Shown here: positions 26,421-39,577 of the stretch, in pieces
Position numbering within the stretch: the stretch's first letter is position 1
How the letters are laid out: each line of letters opens with the position of its first letter
Assembly: GCA_039566865.1 (NCBI GenBank)
Contig: CM076955.1
Span: 11,733,001-11,797,000 of the forward strand
Source of the DNA: Aurelia coerulea
Lineage: Eukaryota; Cnidaria; Scyphozoa; Semaeostomeae; Ulmaridae
Length of the DNA stretch: 64,000 nt
Reading direction: 5' to 3'
Position numbers and translations under genes: made by a program
Notes under the pieces: generated by a model
What the model saw: the letters and a program-made list of their open reading frames with translations, nothing else
Databases searched by the model: none
What the model was told of the DNA's origin: nothing

Positions 26421-29400
26421 CATTAATGCCCATTTTATGTGTTTATATTTTGTTTTCTTTGAGAAAATAATTATTTAAGTAATCGATGTTTTTTATGCAG
26501 TAAAGCTAAAATGTAATTAAAGTTAAGAGTGCTGCTGCACTAATATAGTGCTATAAAAGAAGTAACTAGCAGAACTAAAGTTTTAGAGAACGATGAGTGC
26601 AATACTGTTTATAATATAAATTGCAGCTACTAATGTACGTTAATCCACACTTTTTGTGTTGATAATTTGTTTTCTTTGAGAAAATAAACTTTTAATTAAT
26701 CGATGTTTGTTTATGCAGTAAAGCTAATATGAGACTAAACTACTGTCTATAGTAATGTCTCCAAGAATGGTTGCTGCAGCACAAATATAGGGCTATAAAA
26801 GAAGTAACTGGCAGAACTAAAGTTTTAAAGAACGATGAGTTCCATACTCTTTTTAATATAAATTGTAGCTACTAAAGTACGTTAATCCACACTTTTTGTG
26901 TTTATAATTTGTTTTCTTTGAGAAAATAAACATTTAATGAATCGATGTTTGTTTATTCATTAAAGCTAAATTGAGACTAAAGAAAAAACTAATGTCGAAA
27001 GTAATTTTTCCAAGAATGGTTGCTGCGGCACTAATATAGTGCTATAAAAGAAGTTACTGGTAGAAATAAAGTTTTGAAGGACAATGAATGCAATACTCTT
27101 TATAATATAAATTTTAGCTACTAAAGTACGTTAATCCCCATTTTTTGTGTTGATAACTTGTTTTTTTTGAGAAAATAAACTTTTAATCCATCGATGTTTG
27201 TTTATGCAGTAAAGCTAATATGAGACTAAACTACTCTCTATAGTAATGTTTCCAAGAATGGTTGCTGCAGCACAAATATAGGACTATAAAAGAAGTAACT
27301 GGCAGAACTACAGTTTTAAAGAAGGATGATTGCAATACTCTTTATAATATCAATTGTAGCTACTAAAGTACGTTAATCCACACATTTTGTGTTTATATTT
27401 TGTTTTCTTTGAGAAATAAACATTTAATGAATCGATGTTTGTTTATTCATTAAAGCTAAATTGAGATTAAAGAAAAAGTTAATGTCTATAGTATTATTTC
27501 CAAAAATGGTTGCTGCGAAACTAATATAGTGAGTGCTATAAAACAAGTTACTGGTAGAAGTAAAGTTTTAAAGAACGATGAGTGCAATACTCTTTATAAT
27601 ATAAATTTTAGCTACTAAAGTACCTTAATGCCCATTTTATGTGTTTATATTTTGTTTTCTTTGAGAAAATAATTATTTAAGTAATCGATGTTTTTTATGC
27701 AGTAAAGCTAAAATGTAATTAAAGTTAAGAGTGCTGCTGCACTAATATAGTGCTATAAAAGAAGTAACTAGCAGAACTAAAGTTTTAGAGAACGATTAGT
27801 GCAATACTGTTTATAATATAAATTGCAGCTACTAATGTACGTTAATCCACACTTTTTGTGTTGATAATTTGTTTTCTTTGAGAAGATAAACTTTTAATTA
27901 ATCGATGTTTGTTTATGCAGTAAAGCTAATATGAGACTAAACTACTGTCTATAGTAATGTCTCCAAGAATGGTTGCTGCAGCACAAATATAGGGCTATAA
28001 AAGAAGTAACTGGCAGAACTTAAGTTTTAAAGAACGATGATTGCAATACTCTTTATAATATAAATTTCAGCTACTAAAGTACGTTAATCCCCATTTTTTG
28101 TGTTTATATTTTGCTTTCTTTGAGAAAATAAGCATTTAATTAATCGATGTTTTTTATGCAGTAAAGCTACAATGAGACTAAAGAAAAAACTAATGTCTAT
28201 AGTAATGTTTCCAAGAATGGTTGCTGCAGCACTAATATAGTGCTATAAACGAAGTAGCTGGCAGAACTAAAGTTTTAAAGAACGATGAGTTCCATACTCT
28301 TTATAATATAAATTGTAGCTACTAAAGTACGTTAATCCACACTTTTTGTGTTTATAATTTGTTTTCTTTGAGAAAATAAACATTTAATGAATCGATGTTT
28401 GTTTATTCATTAAAGCTAAATTGAGACTAAAGAAAAAACTAATGTCGAAAGTAATTTTTCCAAGAATGGTTGCTGTGGCACTAATATAGTGCTATAAAAG
28501 AAGTTACTGGTAGAAATAAAGTTTTGAAGGACAATGAGTGCAATACTCTTTATAATATAAATTTTAGCTACTAAAGTACGTTAATCCCCATTTTTTGTGT
28601 TTGTATTTTGTTTTCTCTAAGAAAATAAACATTTAATTGATCGATGTTTGTTTATGAAGTAAAGCTAAAATGAGAACAAAAAATAAAAACTAATGTCTAT
28701 AGTAATGTTTCCAAGAATGGTTGCTGCAGCACTAATATAGTGCTATAAACGAAGTAACTGGCAGAACTAAAGTTGTAAACAACGATGATTGCAATACTCT
28801 TTATAATATCAATTGTAGCTACTAAAGTACGTTAATCCACACATTTTGTGTTTATATTTTGTTTTCTTTGAGAAAATAAACATTTAATGAATCGATGTTT
28901 GTTTATTCATTAAAGCTAAATTGAGATTAAAGAAAAAGTTAATGTCTATAGTAATATTTCCAAAAATGGTTGCTGCGAAACTAATATAGTGAGTGCTATA
29001 AAACAAGTTACTGGTAGAAGTAAAGTTTTGAAGGACAACGAGTTCAATACTCCTTATGATATAAATTTTAGCCACTAAAGTACGTTAATCCCCATTTTTT
29101 GTGTTTATATTTTGTTTTCTTTAAGAAAATAAAATTTTAATTAACCGATGTTTGTTTATGCCGTAAAGGTAAAAAGAGATTAAAGAAAAAGCTATTGTCT
29201 ATAGTAATGTTTCCAAAAATGGTTGCTGCAGCACTAATATAGTGCTAAAAAAGAAGTAACTGGAAGAACTAAAGTTTTAAAGAACGATGAGTGCAATACT
29301 CTTTATAATATAAATTTTAGCTACTAAATTACGTTAATCCCCATTTTTTGTGTTTATATTTTGTTTTCTCCCAGAAAATAAACATTTAATTGTTCGATGT

Positions 29401-31558
29401 TTGCTTATGAAGTAAAGCTAAAATGAGAACAAATAAAAAACTAATGTCTATAGTAATGTTTCCAAGAATGGTTGCTGCAGTACTAATATAGTGCTATAAA
29501 AGAAGTAACTGGCAGAACTAAAGTTGTAAAGAACGATGAGTGCAATACTGTTTATGATATAAATTGTAGCAACTAAAGTACGTTAATCCACACTTTTTGT
29601 GTTTAAATTTTGCATTCTTTGAGAAAATAAGCATTTAAATAATCGATGTTTGTTTATGCAGTAAAGCTAAAATGAGATTAAAGAAAAAATTAATGTCTAT
29701 AGCAATGTTTCCAAAAATGGTTGCTGCGAAACAATTATAGTGCTATAAAACAAGTTACTGGTAGAAGTAAAGTTTTGAAGGACGAAGAGTGCAATACTGC
29801 TTATAATATAAATATTAGCCACTAAAGTACGTTAATCCCCATTTTTTGTGTTTATATTTTGTTTTCTTTAAGAAAATAAACATTTAATTAATCGATGTTT
29901 TTTTATGCAGTAAAGCTAAAATGAGACTAAAGAAAAAACTAATGTCTATAGTAATGTTTCCAAGAATGGTTGCTGCAGCACTAATATAGTGCTATAAAAG
30001 AAGTAGCTGGCAGAGCTAAAGTTTTAAAGAACGATGAGTTCCATACTCTTTATAATATAAATTGTAGCTACTAAAGTACGTTAATCCACACTTTTTGTGT
30101 TTATAATTTGTTTTCTTTGAGAAAATAAACATTTAATGAATCGATGTTTGTTTATTCATTAAAGCTAAATTGAGACTAAAGAAAAAACTAATGTCGAAAG
30201 TAATTTTTCCAAGAATGGTTGCTGTGGCACTAATATAGTGCTATAAAAGAAGTTACTGGTAGAAATAAAGTTTTGAAGGACAATGAGTGCAATACTCTTT
30301 ATAATATAAATTTTAGCTACTAAAGTACGTTAATCCCCATTTTTTGTGTTGATAACTTGTTTTCTTTGAGAAAATAAACTTTAAATTAATCGATGTTTGT
30401 TTATGCAGTAAATCTAATATGAGACTAAACTACTCTCTATAGTAATGTTTCCAAGAATGGTTGCTGCAGCACAAATATAGGACTATAAAAGAAGTAACTG
30501 GCAGAACTACAGTTTTAAAGAAGGATGATTGCAATACTCTTTATAATATCAATTGTAGCTACTAAAGTACGTTAATCCACACATTTTGTGTTTATATTTT
30601 GTTTTCTTTGAGAAAATAAACATTTAATGAATCGATGTTTGTTTATTCATTAAAGCTAAATTGAGATTAAAGAAAAAGTTAATGTCTATAGTAATATTTC
30701 CAAAAATGGTTGCTGCGAAACTAATATAGTGAGTGCTATAAAACAAGTTACTGGTAGAAGTAAAGTTTTGAAGGACGACGAGTTCAATACTCCTTATGAT
30801 ATAAATTTTAGCCACTAAAGTACGTTAATCCCCATTTTTTGTGTTTATATTTTGTTTTCTTTAAGAAAATAAAATTTTAATTAACCGATGTTTGTTTATG
30901 CCGTAAAGGTAAAAAGAGATTAAAGAAAAAGCTATTGTCTATAGTAATGTTTCCAAAAATGGTTGCTGCAGCACTAATATAGTGCTAAAAAAGAAGTAAC
31001 TGGAAGAACTAAAGTTTTAAAGAACGATGAGTGCAATACTCTTTATAATATAAACTTTAGCTACCAAATTACGTTAATCCCCGTTTTGTGTTTATATTTT
31101 GTTTTCTTTGAGAAAATAAACATTTAATTAATCGATGTTTTTTATGCAGTAAAGCTAAAATGAGACTAAAGAAATAACTAATGTCTATAGTAATGTTTCC
31201 AAGAATTGTTGCTGCAGCACTAATATAGTGCTATAAAAGAAGTAGCTGGCAGAACTAAAGTTTTAAAGAACGATGAGTTCAATACTCTTTATTATATAAA
31301 TTTTTGCTACCAAATTACGTTAATCCCCATTTTTTGTGTTTATATTTTGTTTTCTTTAAGAAAATAAAATGTTAATTAATCGATATTTGTTTATGCAGTA
31401 AAGCTAAAATGAGATTCAAGAAAAAGTTAATGTCTATAGTAGTATTTCCAAAAATGGTTGCTGCGAAACTAATATAGTGAGTGCTATAAAACAAGTTACT
31501 GGTAGAAGTAAAGTTTTAAAGAACGATGAGTGCAATACTCTTTATAATATAAATTTTA

Positions 31559-31600
31559 GCTACTACTCTTGTCTAATCTACTACTACTACTACTATTTTA
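31559..31600 (+). repeat. CTA-triplet expansion inside a monomer, copy 2
   Basis: This has the same interrupted triplet insertion as at 26.38 kb, with small substitutions (ACTCTT for ACTATT, TTTTACATT for TTGTACATT). The preceding marker GTAGTATTTCC is at 26,259 and 31,439, an offset of 5,180 bp. This supports a segmental duplication within block B. Confidence 0.85.
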
Positions 31601-34600
31601 CATTAATGCCCATTTTATGTGTTTATATTTTGTTTTCTTTGAGAAAATAATTATTTAAGTAATCGATGTTTTTTATGCAGTAAAGCTAAAATGTAATTAA
31701 AGTTAAGAGTGCTGCTGCACTAATATAGTGCTATAAAAGAAGTAACTAGCAGAACTAAAGTTTTAGAGAACGATGAGTGCAATACTGTTTATAATATAAA
31801 TTGCAGCTACTAATGTACGTTAATCCACACTTTTTGTGTTGATAATTTGTTTTCTTTGAGAAAATAAACTTTTAATTAATCGATGTTTGTTTATGCAGTA
31901 AAGCTAATATGAGACTAAACTACTGTCTATAGTAATGTCTCCAAGAATGGTTGCTGCAGCACAAATATAGGGCTATAAAAGAAGTAACTGGCAGAACTAA
32001 AGTTTTAAAGAACGATGAGTTCCATACTCTTTATAATATAAATTGTAGCTACTAAAGTACGTTAATCCACACTTTTTGTGTTTATAATTTGTTTTCTTTG
32101 AGAAAATAAACATTTAATGAATCGATGTTTGTTTATTCATTAAAGCTAAATTGAGACTAAAGAAAAAACTAATGTCTAAAGCAACTTTTCCAAGAATGGT
32201 TGCTGCGGCACTAATATAGTGCTATAAAAGAAGTTACTGGTAGAAATAATGGTTTGAAGGACGATGAGTGAAATACTGTTTATAATAAAATTTTAGCTAC
32301 TAAAGTACGTTAATCCCCATTTTTTGTGTTGATAACTTGTTTTTTTTGAGAAAATAAACTTTTAATCCATCGATGTTTGTTTATGCAGTAAAGCTAATAT
32401 GAGACTAAACTACTCTCTATAGTAATGTTTCCAAGAATGGTTGCTGCAGCACAAATATAGGACTATAAAAGAAGTAACTGGCAGAACTACAGTTTTAAAG
32501 AAGGATGATTGCAATACTCTTTATAATATCAATTGTAGCTACTAAAGTACGTTAATCCACACATTTTGTGTTTATATTTTGTTTTCTTTGAGAAATAAAC
32601 ATTTAATGAATCGATGTTTGTTTATTCATTAAAGCTAAATTGAGATTAAAGAAAAAGTTAATGTCTATAGTAATATTTCCAAAAATGGTTGCTACGAAAC
32701 TAATATAGTGAGTGCTATAAAACAAGTTACTGGTAGAAGTAAAGTTTTAAAGAACGATGAGTGCAATACTCTTTATAATATAAATTTTAGCTACTAAAGT
32801 ACCTTAATGCCCATTTAATGTGCTTATATTTTGTTTTCTTTGAGAAAATAATTATTTAAGTAATCGATGTTTGTTATGCAGTAAAGCTAAAATGTAATTA
32901 AAGTTAAGAGTGCTGCTGCACTAATATAGTGCTATAAAAGAAGTAACTAGCAGAACTAAAGTTTTAGAGAACGATTAGTGCAATACTGTTTATAATATAA
33001 ATTGCAGCTACTAATGTACGTTAATCCACACTTTTTGTGTTGATAATTTGTTTTCTTTGAGAAAATAAACTTTTAATTAATCGATGTTTGTTTATGCAGT
33101 AAAGCTAATATGAGACTAAACTACTGTCTATAGTAATGTCTCCAAGAATGGTTGCTGCAGCACAAATATAGGGCTATAAAAGAAGCAACTGGCAGAACTT
33201 AAGTTTTAAAGAACGATGATTGCAATACTCTTTATAATATAAATTTCAGCTACTAAAGTACGTTAATCCCCATTTTTTGTGTTTATATTTTGCTTTCTTT
33301 GAGAAAATAAGCATTTAATTAATCGATGTTTTTTATGCAGTAAAGCTACAATGAGACTAAAGAAAAAACTAATGTCTATAGTAATGTTTCCAAGAATGGT
33401 TGCTGCAGCACTAATATAGTGCTATAAACGAAGTAGCTGGCAGAACTAAAGTTTTAAAGAACGATGAGTTCCATACTCTTTATAATATAAATTTTAGCTA
33501 CTAAAGTACGTTAATCCCCATTTTTTGTGTTTATATTTTGTTTTCTCTCAGAAAATAAACATTTAATTGATCCATGTTTGTTTATGAAGTAAAGCTAAAA
33601 TGAGAACAAAAAATAAAAACTAATGTCTATAGTAATGTTTCCAAGAATGGTTGCTGCAGCACTAATATAGTGCTATAAACGAAGTAACTGGCAGAACTAA
33701 AGTTGTAAACAACGATGATTGCAATACTCTTTATAATATCAATTGTAGCCACTAAAGTACGTTAATCCACACATTTTGTGTTTATATTTTGTTTTCTTTG
33801 AGAAAATAAACATTTAATGAATCGATGTTTGTTTATTCATTAAAGCTAAATTGAGATTAAAGAAAAAGTTAATGTCTATAGTAATATTTCCAAAAATGGT
33901 TGCTGCGAAACTAATATAGTGAGTGCTATAAAACAAGTTACTGGTAGAAGTAAAGTTTTGAAGGACGACGAGTTCAATACTCCTTATGATATAAATTTTA
34001 GCCACTAAAGTACGTTAATCCCCATTTTTTGTGTTTATATTTTGTTTTCTTTAAGAAAATAAAATTTTAATTAACCGATGTTTGTTTATGAAGTAAAGCT
34101 AAAATGAGAACAAATAAAAAATTAATGTCTATAGTAATGTTTCCAAGAATGGTTGCTGCAGTACTAATATAGTGCTATTAAAGAAGTAACTGGCAGAACT
34201 AAAGTTGTAAAGAACGATGAGTGCAATACTGTTTATAATATAAATTGTAGCAACTAAAGTACGTTAATCCACACTTTTTGTGTTTAAATTTTGTTTTCTT
34301 TGAGAAAATAAACATTTAATTAATCGATGTTTGTTTATGCAGTAAAGCTAAAATGAGATTAAAGAAAAAGTTAATGTCTATAGCAATGTTTCCAAAAATG
34401 GTTGCTGCGAAACAATTAGAGTGCTATAAAACAAGTTACTGGTAGAAGTAAAGTTTTGAAGGACGAAGAGTGCAATACTGCTTATAATATAAATTTTAGC
34501 TACTAAATTACGTTAATCCCCATTTTTTGTGTTTATATTTTGTTTTCTTTGAGAAAATAAACATTTAATTAATCGATGTTTTTTTATGCAGTATAGCTAA

Positions 34601-37600
34601 AATGAGACTAAAGAAAAAACTAATGTCTATAGTAATGTTTCGAAGAATGGTTGCTGCAGCACTAATATAGTGCTATAAACGAAGTAGCTGGCAGAACTAA
34701 AGTTTTAAAGAACGATGAGTTCCATACTCTTTATAATATAAATTGTAGCTACTAAAGTACGTTAATCCACACTTTTTGTGTTTATAATTTGTTTTCTTTG
34801 AGAAAATAAACATTTAATGAATCGATGTTTGTTTATTCATTAAAGCTAAATTGAGACTAAAGAAAAAACTAATGTCGAAAGTAATTTTTCCAAGAATGGT
34901 TGCTGTGGCACTAATATAGTGCTATAAAAGAAGTTACTGGTAGAAATAAAGTATTGAAGGACAATGAGTGCAATACTCTTTATAATATAAATTTTAGCTA
35001 CTAAAGTACGTTAATCCCCATTTTTTATGTTGATAACTTGTTTTCTTTGAGAAAATAAACTTTTAATCCATCGATGTTTGTTTATGCAGTAAAGCTAATA
35101 TGAGACTAAACTACTCTCTATAGTAATGTTTCCAAGAATGGTTGCTGCAGCACAAATATAGGACTATAAAAGAAGTAACTGGCAGAACTACAGTTTTAAA
35201 GAAGGATGATTGCAATACTCTTTATAATATCAATTGTAGCTACTAAAGTACGTTAATCCACACATTTTGTGTTTATATTTTGTTTTCTTTGAGAAAATAA
35301 ACATTTAATTAATCGATGTTTTTTATGCAGTAAAGCTAAAATGAGACTAAAGAAAAAACTAATGTCTATTGTAATTTATCAAAGAATGGTTGCTGCAGCA
35401 CTAATATAGTGCTATAAAAGAAGTAACTGGCAGAACTAAAGTTTTAAAGAACGATGAGTGCAATACTCTTTATAATATAAATTTTAGCTACTAAAGTACG
35501 TTAATCCCCGTTTTTTGTGTTTATATTTTGTTTTCTTTGAGAAAATAAACATTTAATTAATCGATGTTTGTTTATGCAGTAAAGCTAAAATGAGACTAAA
35601 GAAAAAACTAATGTCTGTTGTAATTTATCCAAGAATTGTTGCTGCAGCACTAATATAGTGCTATAAAAGAAGTAACTGGCAGAACTAAAGTTTTAAAGAA
35701 CGATGAGTTCAATACTCTTTATAACATAAATTGTAGCTCTTAAAGTACGTTAATCCACACTTTTTGTGTTTATATTTTGTTTTCTTTGAGAAAATAAACA
35801 TTTAATGAATCGATGTTTGTTTATGCAGTAAAGCTAATATGAGACTAAACTACTGTCTATAGTAATGTTTCCAAGAATGGTTGCTGCAGCACTAATATAG
35901 TGCTATAAAAGAAGTAACTGGCAGAACTAAAGTTGTAAAGAACGATGAGTGCAATACTCTTTATAATATAAATTTTAGCTACTAAAGTACGTTAATCCAC
36001 ACTTTTTGTGTTTATATTTTGTTTTCTTTGAGAAAATAAACATTTAATCAATCGATGTTTGTTTATGCAGTAAAGCTAAAATGAGACTAAAGAAAAAACT
36101 AATGTCTATAGTAATGTTTCCAAGAATGGTTGCTGCGAAACTAATATAGTGCTATAAAAGAAGTTACTGGTAGAACTAAAGTTTTGAAGGACGATGAGTG
36201 CAATACTCCTTATAATATTAATTTTAGCTACTAAAGTACGTTAATCCCCATTTTTTGTGTTTATATTTTGTTTTCTCCCAGAAAATAAACATTTAATTGA
36301 TCGATGTTTCTTTATGAAGTAAAGCTAAAATGAGAACAAATAAAAAACTAATGTCTATAGTAATGTTTCCAAGAATGGTTGCTGCAGCACTAATATAGTG
36401 CTATAAAAGAAGTAACTGGCAGAACTAAAGTTGTAAAGAACGATGAGTGCAATACTGTTTATAATATAAATTGTAGCAACTAAAGTACGTTAATCCACAC
36501 TTTTTGTGTTTAAATTTTGCATTCTTTGAGAAAATAAACATTTAAATAATCGATATTTGTATATGCAGTAAAGCTAAAATGAGATTAAAGAAAAAGTTAA
36601 TGTCTATAGCAATGTTTCCAAAAATGGTTGCTGCGAAACTAATATAGTGAGTGCTATAAAACAAGTTACTGGTAGAAGTAAAGTTTTGAAGGACGAAGAG
36701 TGCAATACTCCTTATAATATAAATTTTAGCCACTAAAGTACGTTAATCCCCATTTTTTGTGTTTATATTTTGTTTTCTTTAAGAAAATAAAATTTTAATT
36801 AACCGATGTTTGTTTATGCCGTAAAGCTAAAAAGAGATTAAAGAAAAAGCTAATGTCTGTAGTAATGTTTGCAAGAATAGTTGCTGCAGCACTAATATAG
36901 TGCTATAAAAGAAGTAACTGGAAGAACTAAAGTATTAAAGAACGATGAGTGCAATACTCTTTATAACATAAATTGTAGCTACTAAAGTACGTTAATCCCC
37001 ACTTTTTGTGTTTATATTTTGTTTTCTTTGAGAAAATAAACATTTAATTAATCGATGTTTGTTTATTCACTAAAGCTAAATTGAGACTAAAGAAAAAACT
37101 AATGTCTAAAATAATTTTTCCAAGAATGGTTGCTGCGGCACTAATATAGTGCTATAAAAGAAGTTACTGGTAGAACTAAAGTTTTGAAGGACAATGAGTG
37201 CAATACTCTTTATAATATAAATTTTAGCTACTAAAGTACGTTAATCCCCTATTTTTTGTGTTGATAATTTGTTTTCTTTGAGAAAATATACTTTTAATTA
37301 ATCGATATTTGTTTATGCAGTAAAGCTAATATGAGACTAAACTACTGTCTATAGTAATGTTTCCAAGAATGGTTGCTGCAGCACTAATATAGTGCTATAA
37401 AAGAAGTAACTGGCAGAACTAAAGTTGTAAAGAACGATGAGTGCAATACTCTTTATAATATAAATTGTAGCTACTAAAGTACGTTAATCCACACTTTTTG
37501 TGTTTATATTTTGTTTTCTTTGAGAAAATAAACATTTAATGAATCGATGTTTGTTTATGCAGTAAAGCTAAAATGAGACTAAAGAAAAAACTAATGTCTA

Positions 37601-38167
37601 TAGTAATGTTTCCAAGAATGGTTGCTGCGAAACTAATATAGTGCTATAAAAGAAGTTACTGGTAGAACTAAAGTTTTGAAGGACGATGAGTGCAATACTC
37701 CTTATAATATTAATTTTAGCTACTAAAGTACGTTAATCCCCATTTTTTGTGTTTATATTTTGTTTTCTCCCAGAAAATAAACATTTAATTGATCGATGTT
37801 TGTTTATGAAGTAAAGCTAAAATGAGAACAAATAAAAAACTAATGTCTATAGTAATGTTTCCAAGAATGGTTGCTGCAGTACTAATATAGTGCTATAAAA
37901 GAAGTAACTGGCAGAACTAAAGTTGTAAAGAACGATGAGTGCAATACTGTTTATAATATAAATTGTAGCAACTAAAGTACGTTAATCCACACTTTTTGTG
38001 TTTAAATTTTGCATTCTTTGAGAAAATAAACATTTAAATAATCGATATTTGTATATGCAGTAAAGCTAAAATGAGATTAAAGAAAAAGTTAATGTCTATA
38101 GCAATGTTTCCAAAAATGGTTGCTGCGAAACTAATATAGTGAGTGCTATAAAACAAGTTACTGGTAG

Positions 38168-38187
38168 AAGTAAAGTTTTGAAGGACG
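38168..38187 (+). other. Left flank of the LINE, imperfect 20-bp repeat of the right flank
   Basis: These 20 bp match 41,434-41,453 at 17 of 20 positions. The three differences (positions 3, 13 and 17) are exactly those separating two adjacent monomers in the uninterrupted paralogous locus (57,094-57,113 versus 57,343-57,362). I therefore read this as satellite phase homology, not a target-site duplication. Confidence 0.75.
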
Positions 38188-38208
38188 TTTTTTTTTTTTT
38201 TTTTTTTT
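38188..38208 (-). other. LINE poly(A) tail (poly(T) on the plus strand)
   Basis: An uninterrupted run of 21 T on the plus strand lies exactly between satellite sequence (GAAGGACG) and the element's 3' UTR (ATATTCC on the plus strand). This is the signature of target-primed reverse transcription of a polyadenylated RNA. The long pure run suggests a fairly recent insertion, since such tails erode quickly; that is inference. Confidence 0.9.
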
Positions 38209-38706
38209 ATATTCCATTATAAATTTTTTACAAGACGAATTACTAATGACGCTACCTACTAATTACTCTACGAAACACTACAAGGACGATAATACCACGG
38301 GGAGCAATAGACTATGACAACCCCGCGGTAACTAATATAGAAAGAAATAAAAACTACTGGGTGAATCAGGAAAGATGTACCACCCGCCCGCAAAACCGCA
38401 CCCCAAGAGCCACCCAACCGATTCGCACAATTTCATAGAGATTTTAAACGACGTGTCAAAGAGGCTTAAACGAAAATTTTGTCCAGGCCTCGGTCGAGGA
38501 TTTGAAAAAGAATTAGACGAATCGGATGTGTGACTCCCGCGCCACGACTCCCCGAGCAGGCAACACACCCCCCGACCCACCCATTACATAAAGATACACG
38601 TAATTTCTGCTAAGAAATAAATCAACCATACGGAACTTTACATACAAGACACTTTACGAAGACATACTTGGTGGTTGGATGAGGTATGACTAGATATGAT
38701 GCGGTC
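38209..38706 (-). other. LINE 3' untranslated region
   Basis: This is unique sequence between the polyprotein stop codon (TAG at 38,709-38,707) and the poly(A) tail. It contains a GC-rich patch around 38,520-38,585, while the rest is AT-rich. A minus-strand open frame of 82 codons (38,332-38,580) shows no recognisable domain and I treat it as chance. No canonical AATAAA is seen immediately before the tail; the last bases read ATGGAATAT before the A run. Confidence 0.75.
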
Positions 38707-39558
38707 CTAATCGAATCGACCAGTTATTTTGATGAATTCTAGAGTCAATTCGAGAATATTTTTGTTAACGTCATTGGGAAGGTCTTTGTCACCATATAAT
38801 AAAAGTTGCGTTAAGACCTCGTTTGGAATATTAACATATCCAAGTGGTCGTAGTAATGCTAAGACTCGAACGAGAAGATTTCGGCGTTGAACCTCAAAGG
38901 AAGGGCAAAGCAACAAGAAGTGTTCCGTATTCTCTATACCGTCGTTCGTAGGGCACATTGGGTTGATGGTATCCCTAAAATTATGCTTGAACTTGTGAAA
39001 GTTCAATTTGCTAAGACCAACCCTAAGTTGAGTAAGATAGGATAGTCCTACTGGATCGTGAATCCCAAAGACACATTTAGCAGGGGGGCGGATTATGGAC
39101 AGTAGCCTTTTCTTAAAAATAGCAATGGTTGGTGCAAGTCTAATCTCTGGACATAGATCATTCCATTCAGACAAGCAATTGGGATAGAAGCTAGATTGAA
39201 ATCTCTCAGTCCTTGCCCGAATTCGCCCAGTGACATCCTGTCTGCGAAGAGAATATTGCGACTGTTGAAGTTGCGGGATTGGATCCGTTGTATATGCGGG
39301 GGATAGGCTATTCATGATTTTGTAAAACAAAGTGAGGCGTCTACTCCACCTTCGGGAACTTAGTGACTCCCAACCGAGCTCTGCGTACAGCTTTTCCCGC
39401 GATGTTCCTCTCCATGCCCCTGTAACGGCTAGAGCTGCAGAATATTGGACGGACTCTAACTTTTCCATTAAATTTGGTAATATGGTATTGCCGCTGAATT
39501 CACATACTTTAGCCGGAATATGGTAGATAACATCTCCGTAATCTAGGTGGGGTCGCAC
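38707..39558 (-). pseudogene. LINE polyprotein C-terminal fragment (post-RT region)
   Basis: This 283-residue open frame is the downstream part of the LINE ORF2 polyprotein, cut from its RT domain by an internal deletion. The nominal first codon is GTG inside the family motif YVRPHLDYGDVIY. The frame is open further upstream, reading SKYLPRHTLNELFKLYVRP back to a TAA near 39,612, so no genuine start exists here. Visible parts are the thumb-like region (residues 1-90, LESVQYSAALAVTGAWRG at 34-51), a linker, and a C-terminal cysteine/histidine block (C202, H213, C218 in CPTNDGIENTEHFLLLCP). That block resembles the zinc-knuckle-like tail of such LINEs but lacks the second Cys of a CxxC pair. 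It ends in TGRFD and TAG. No stop or frameshift lies inside, so decay before or since insertion is limited. Domain assignment rests on recollection of the family, not on a search. Confidence 0.85.
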
Positions 39559-39577
39559 ATAGAGCTTAAATAATTCG

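Larger units (their letters stand above)
19601..38187 (+). repeat. Tandem satellite array, block B (diverged variants)
   Basis: This is the same satellite family in the same orientation, but monomers differ more from each other. Diagnostic variants are: (i) monomers of about 252 bp with GCGAAACTAATATAGTGAGTGCT, a 4-bp insertion that breaks the dyad, followed by TATAAAACAAG; (ii) monomers of about 243 bp with GACTAAACTACTGTCTATAG and GCACAAATATAGGGCT; (iii) monomers with GTTTATTCATTAAAGC; (iv) short monomers with GTTAAGAGTGCTGCTGCAC. The array stops abruptly at 38,187 inside a monomer (TTTTGAAGGACG), where the LINE poly(T) begins. No gene is seen. Confidence 0.95.

Noticed and set aside
38332..38580. 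82-codon minus-strand open frame in the LINE 3' UTR
   Set aside because: It lies downstream of the polyprotein stop, has no recognised domain, and sits in a GC-rich patch where stops are rare.
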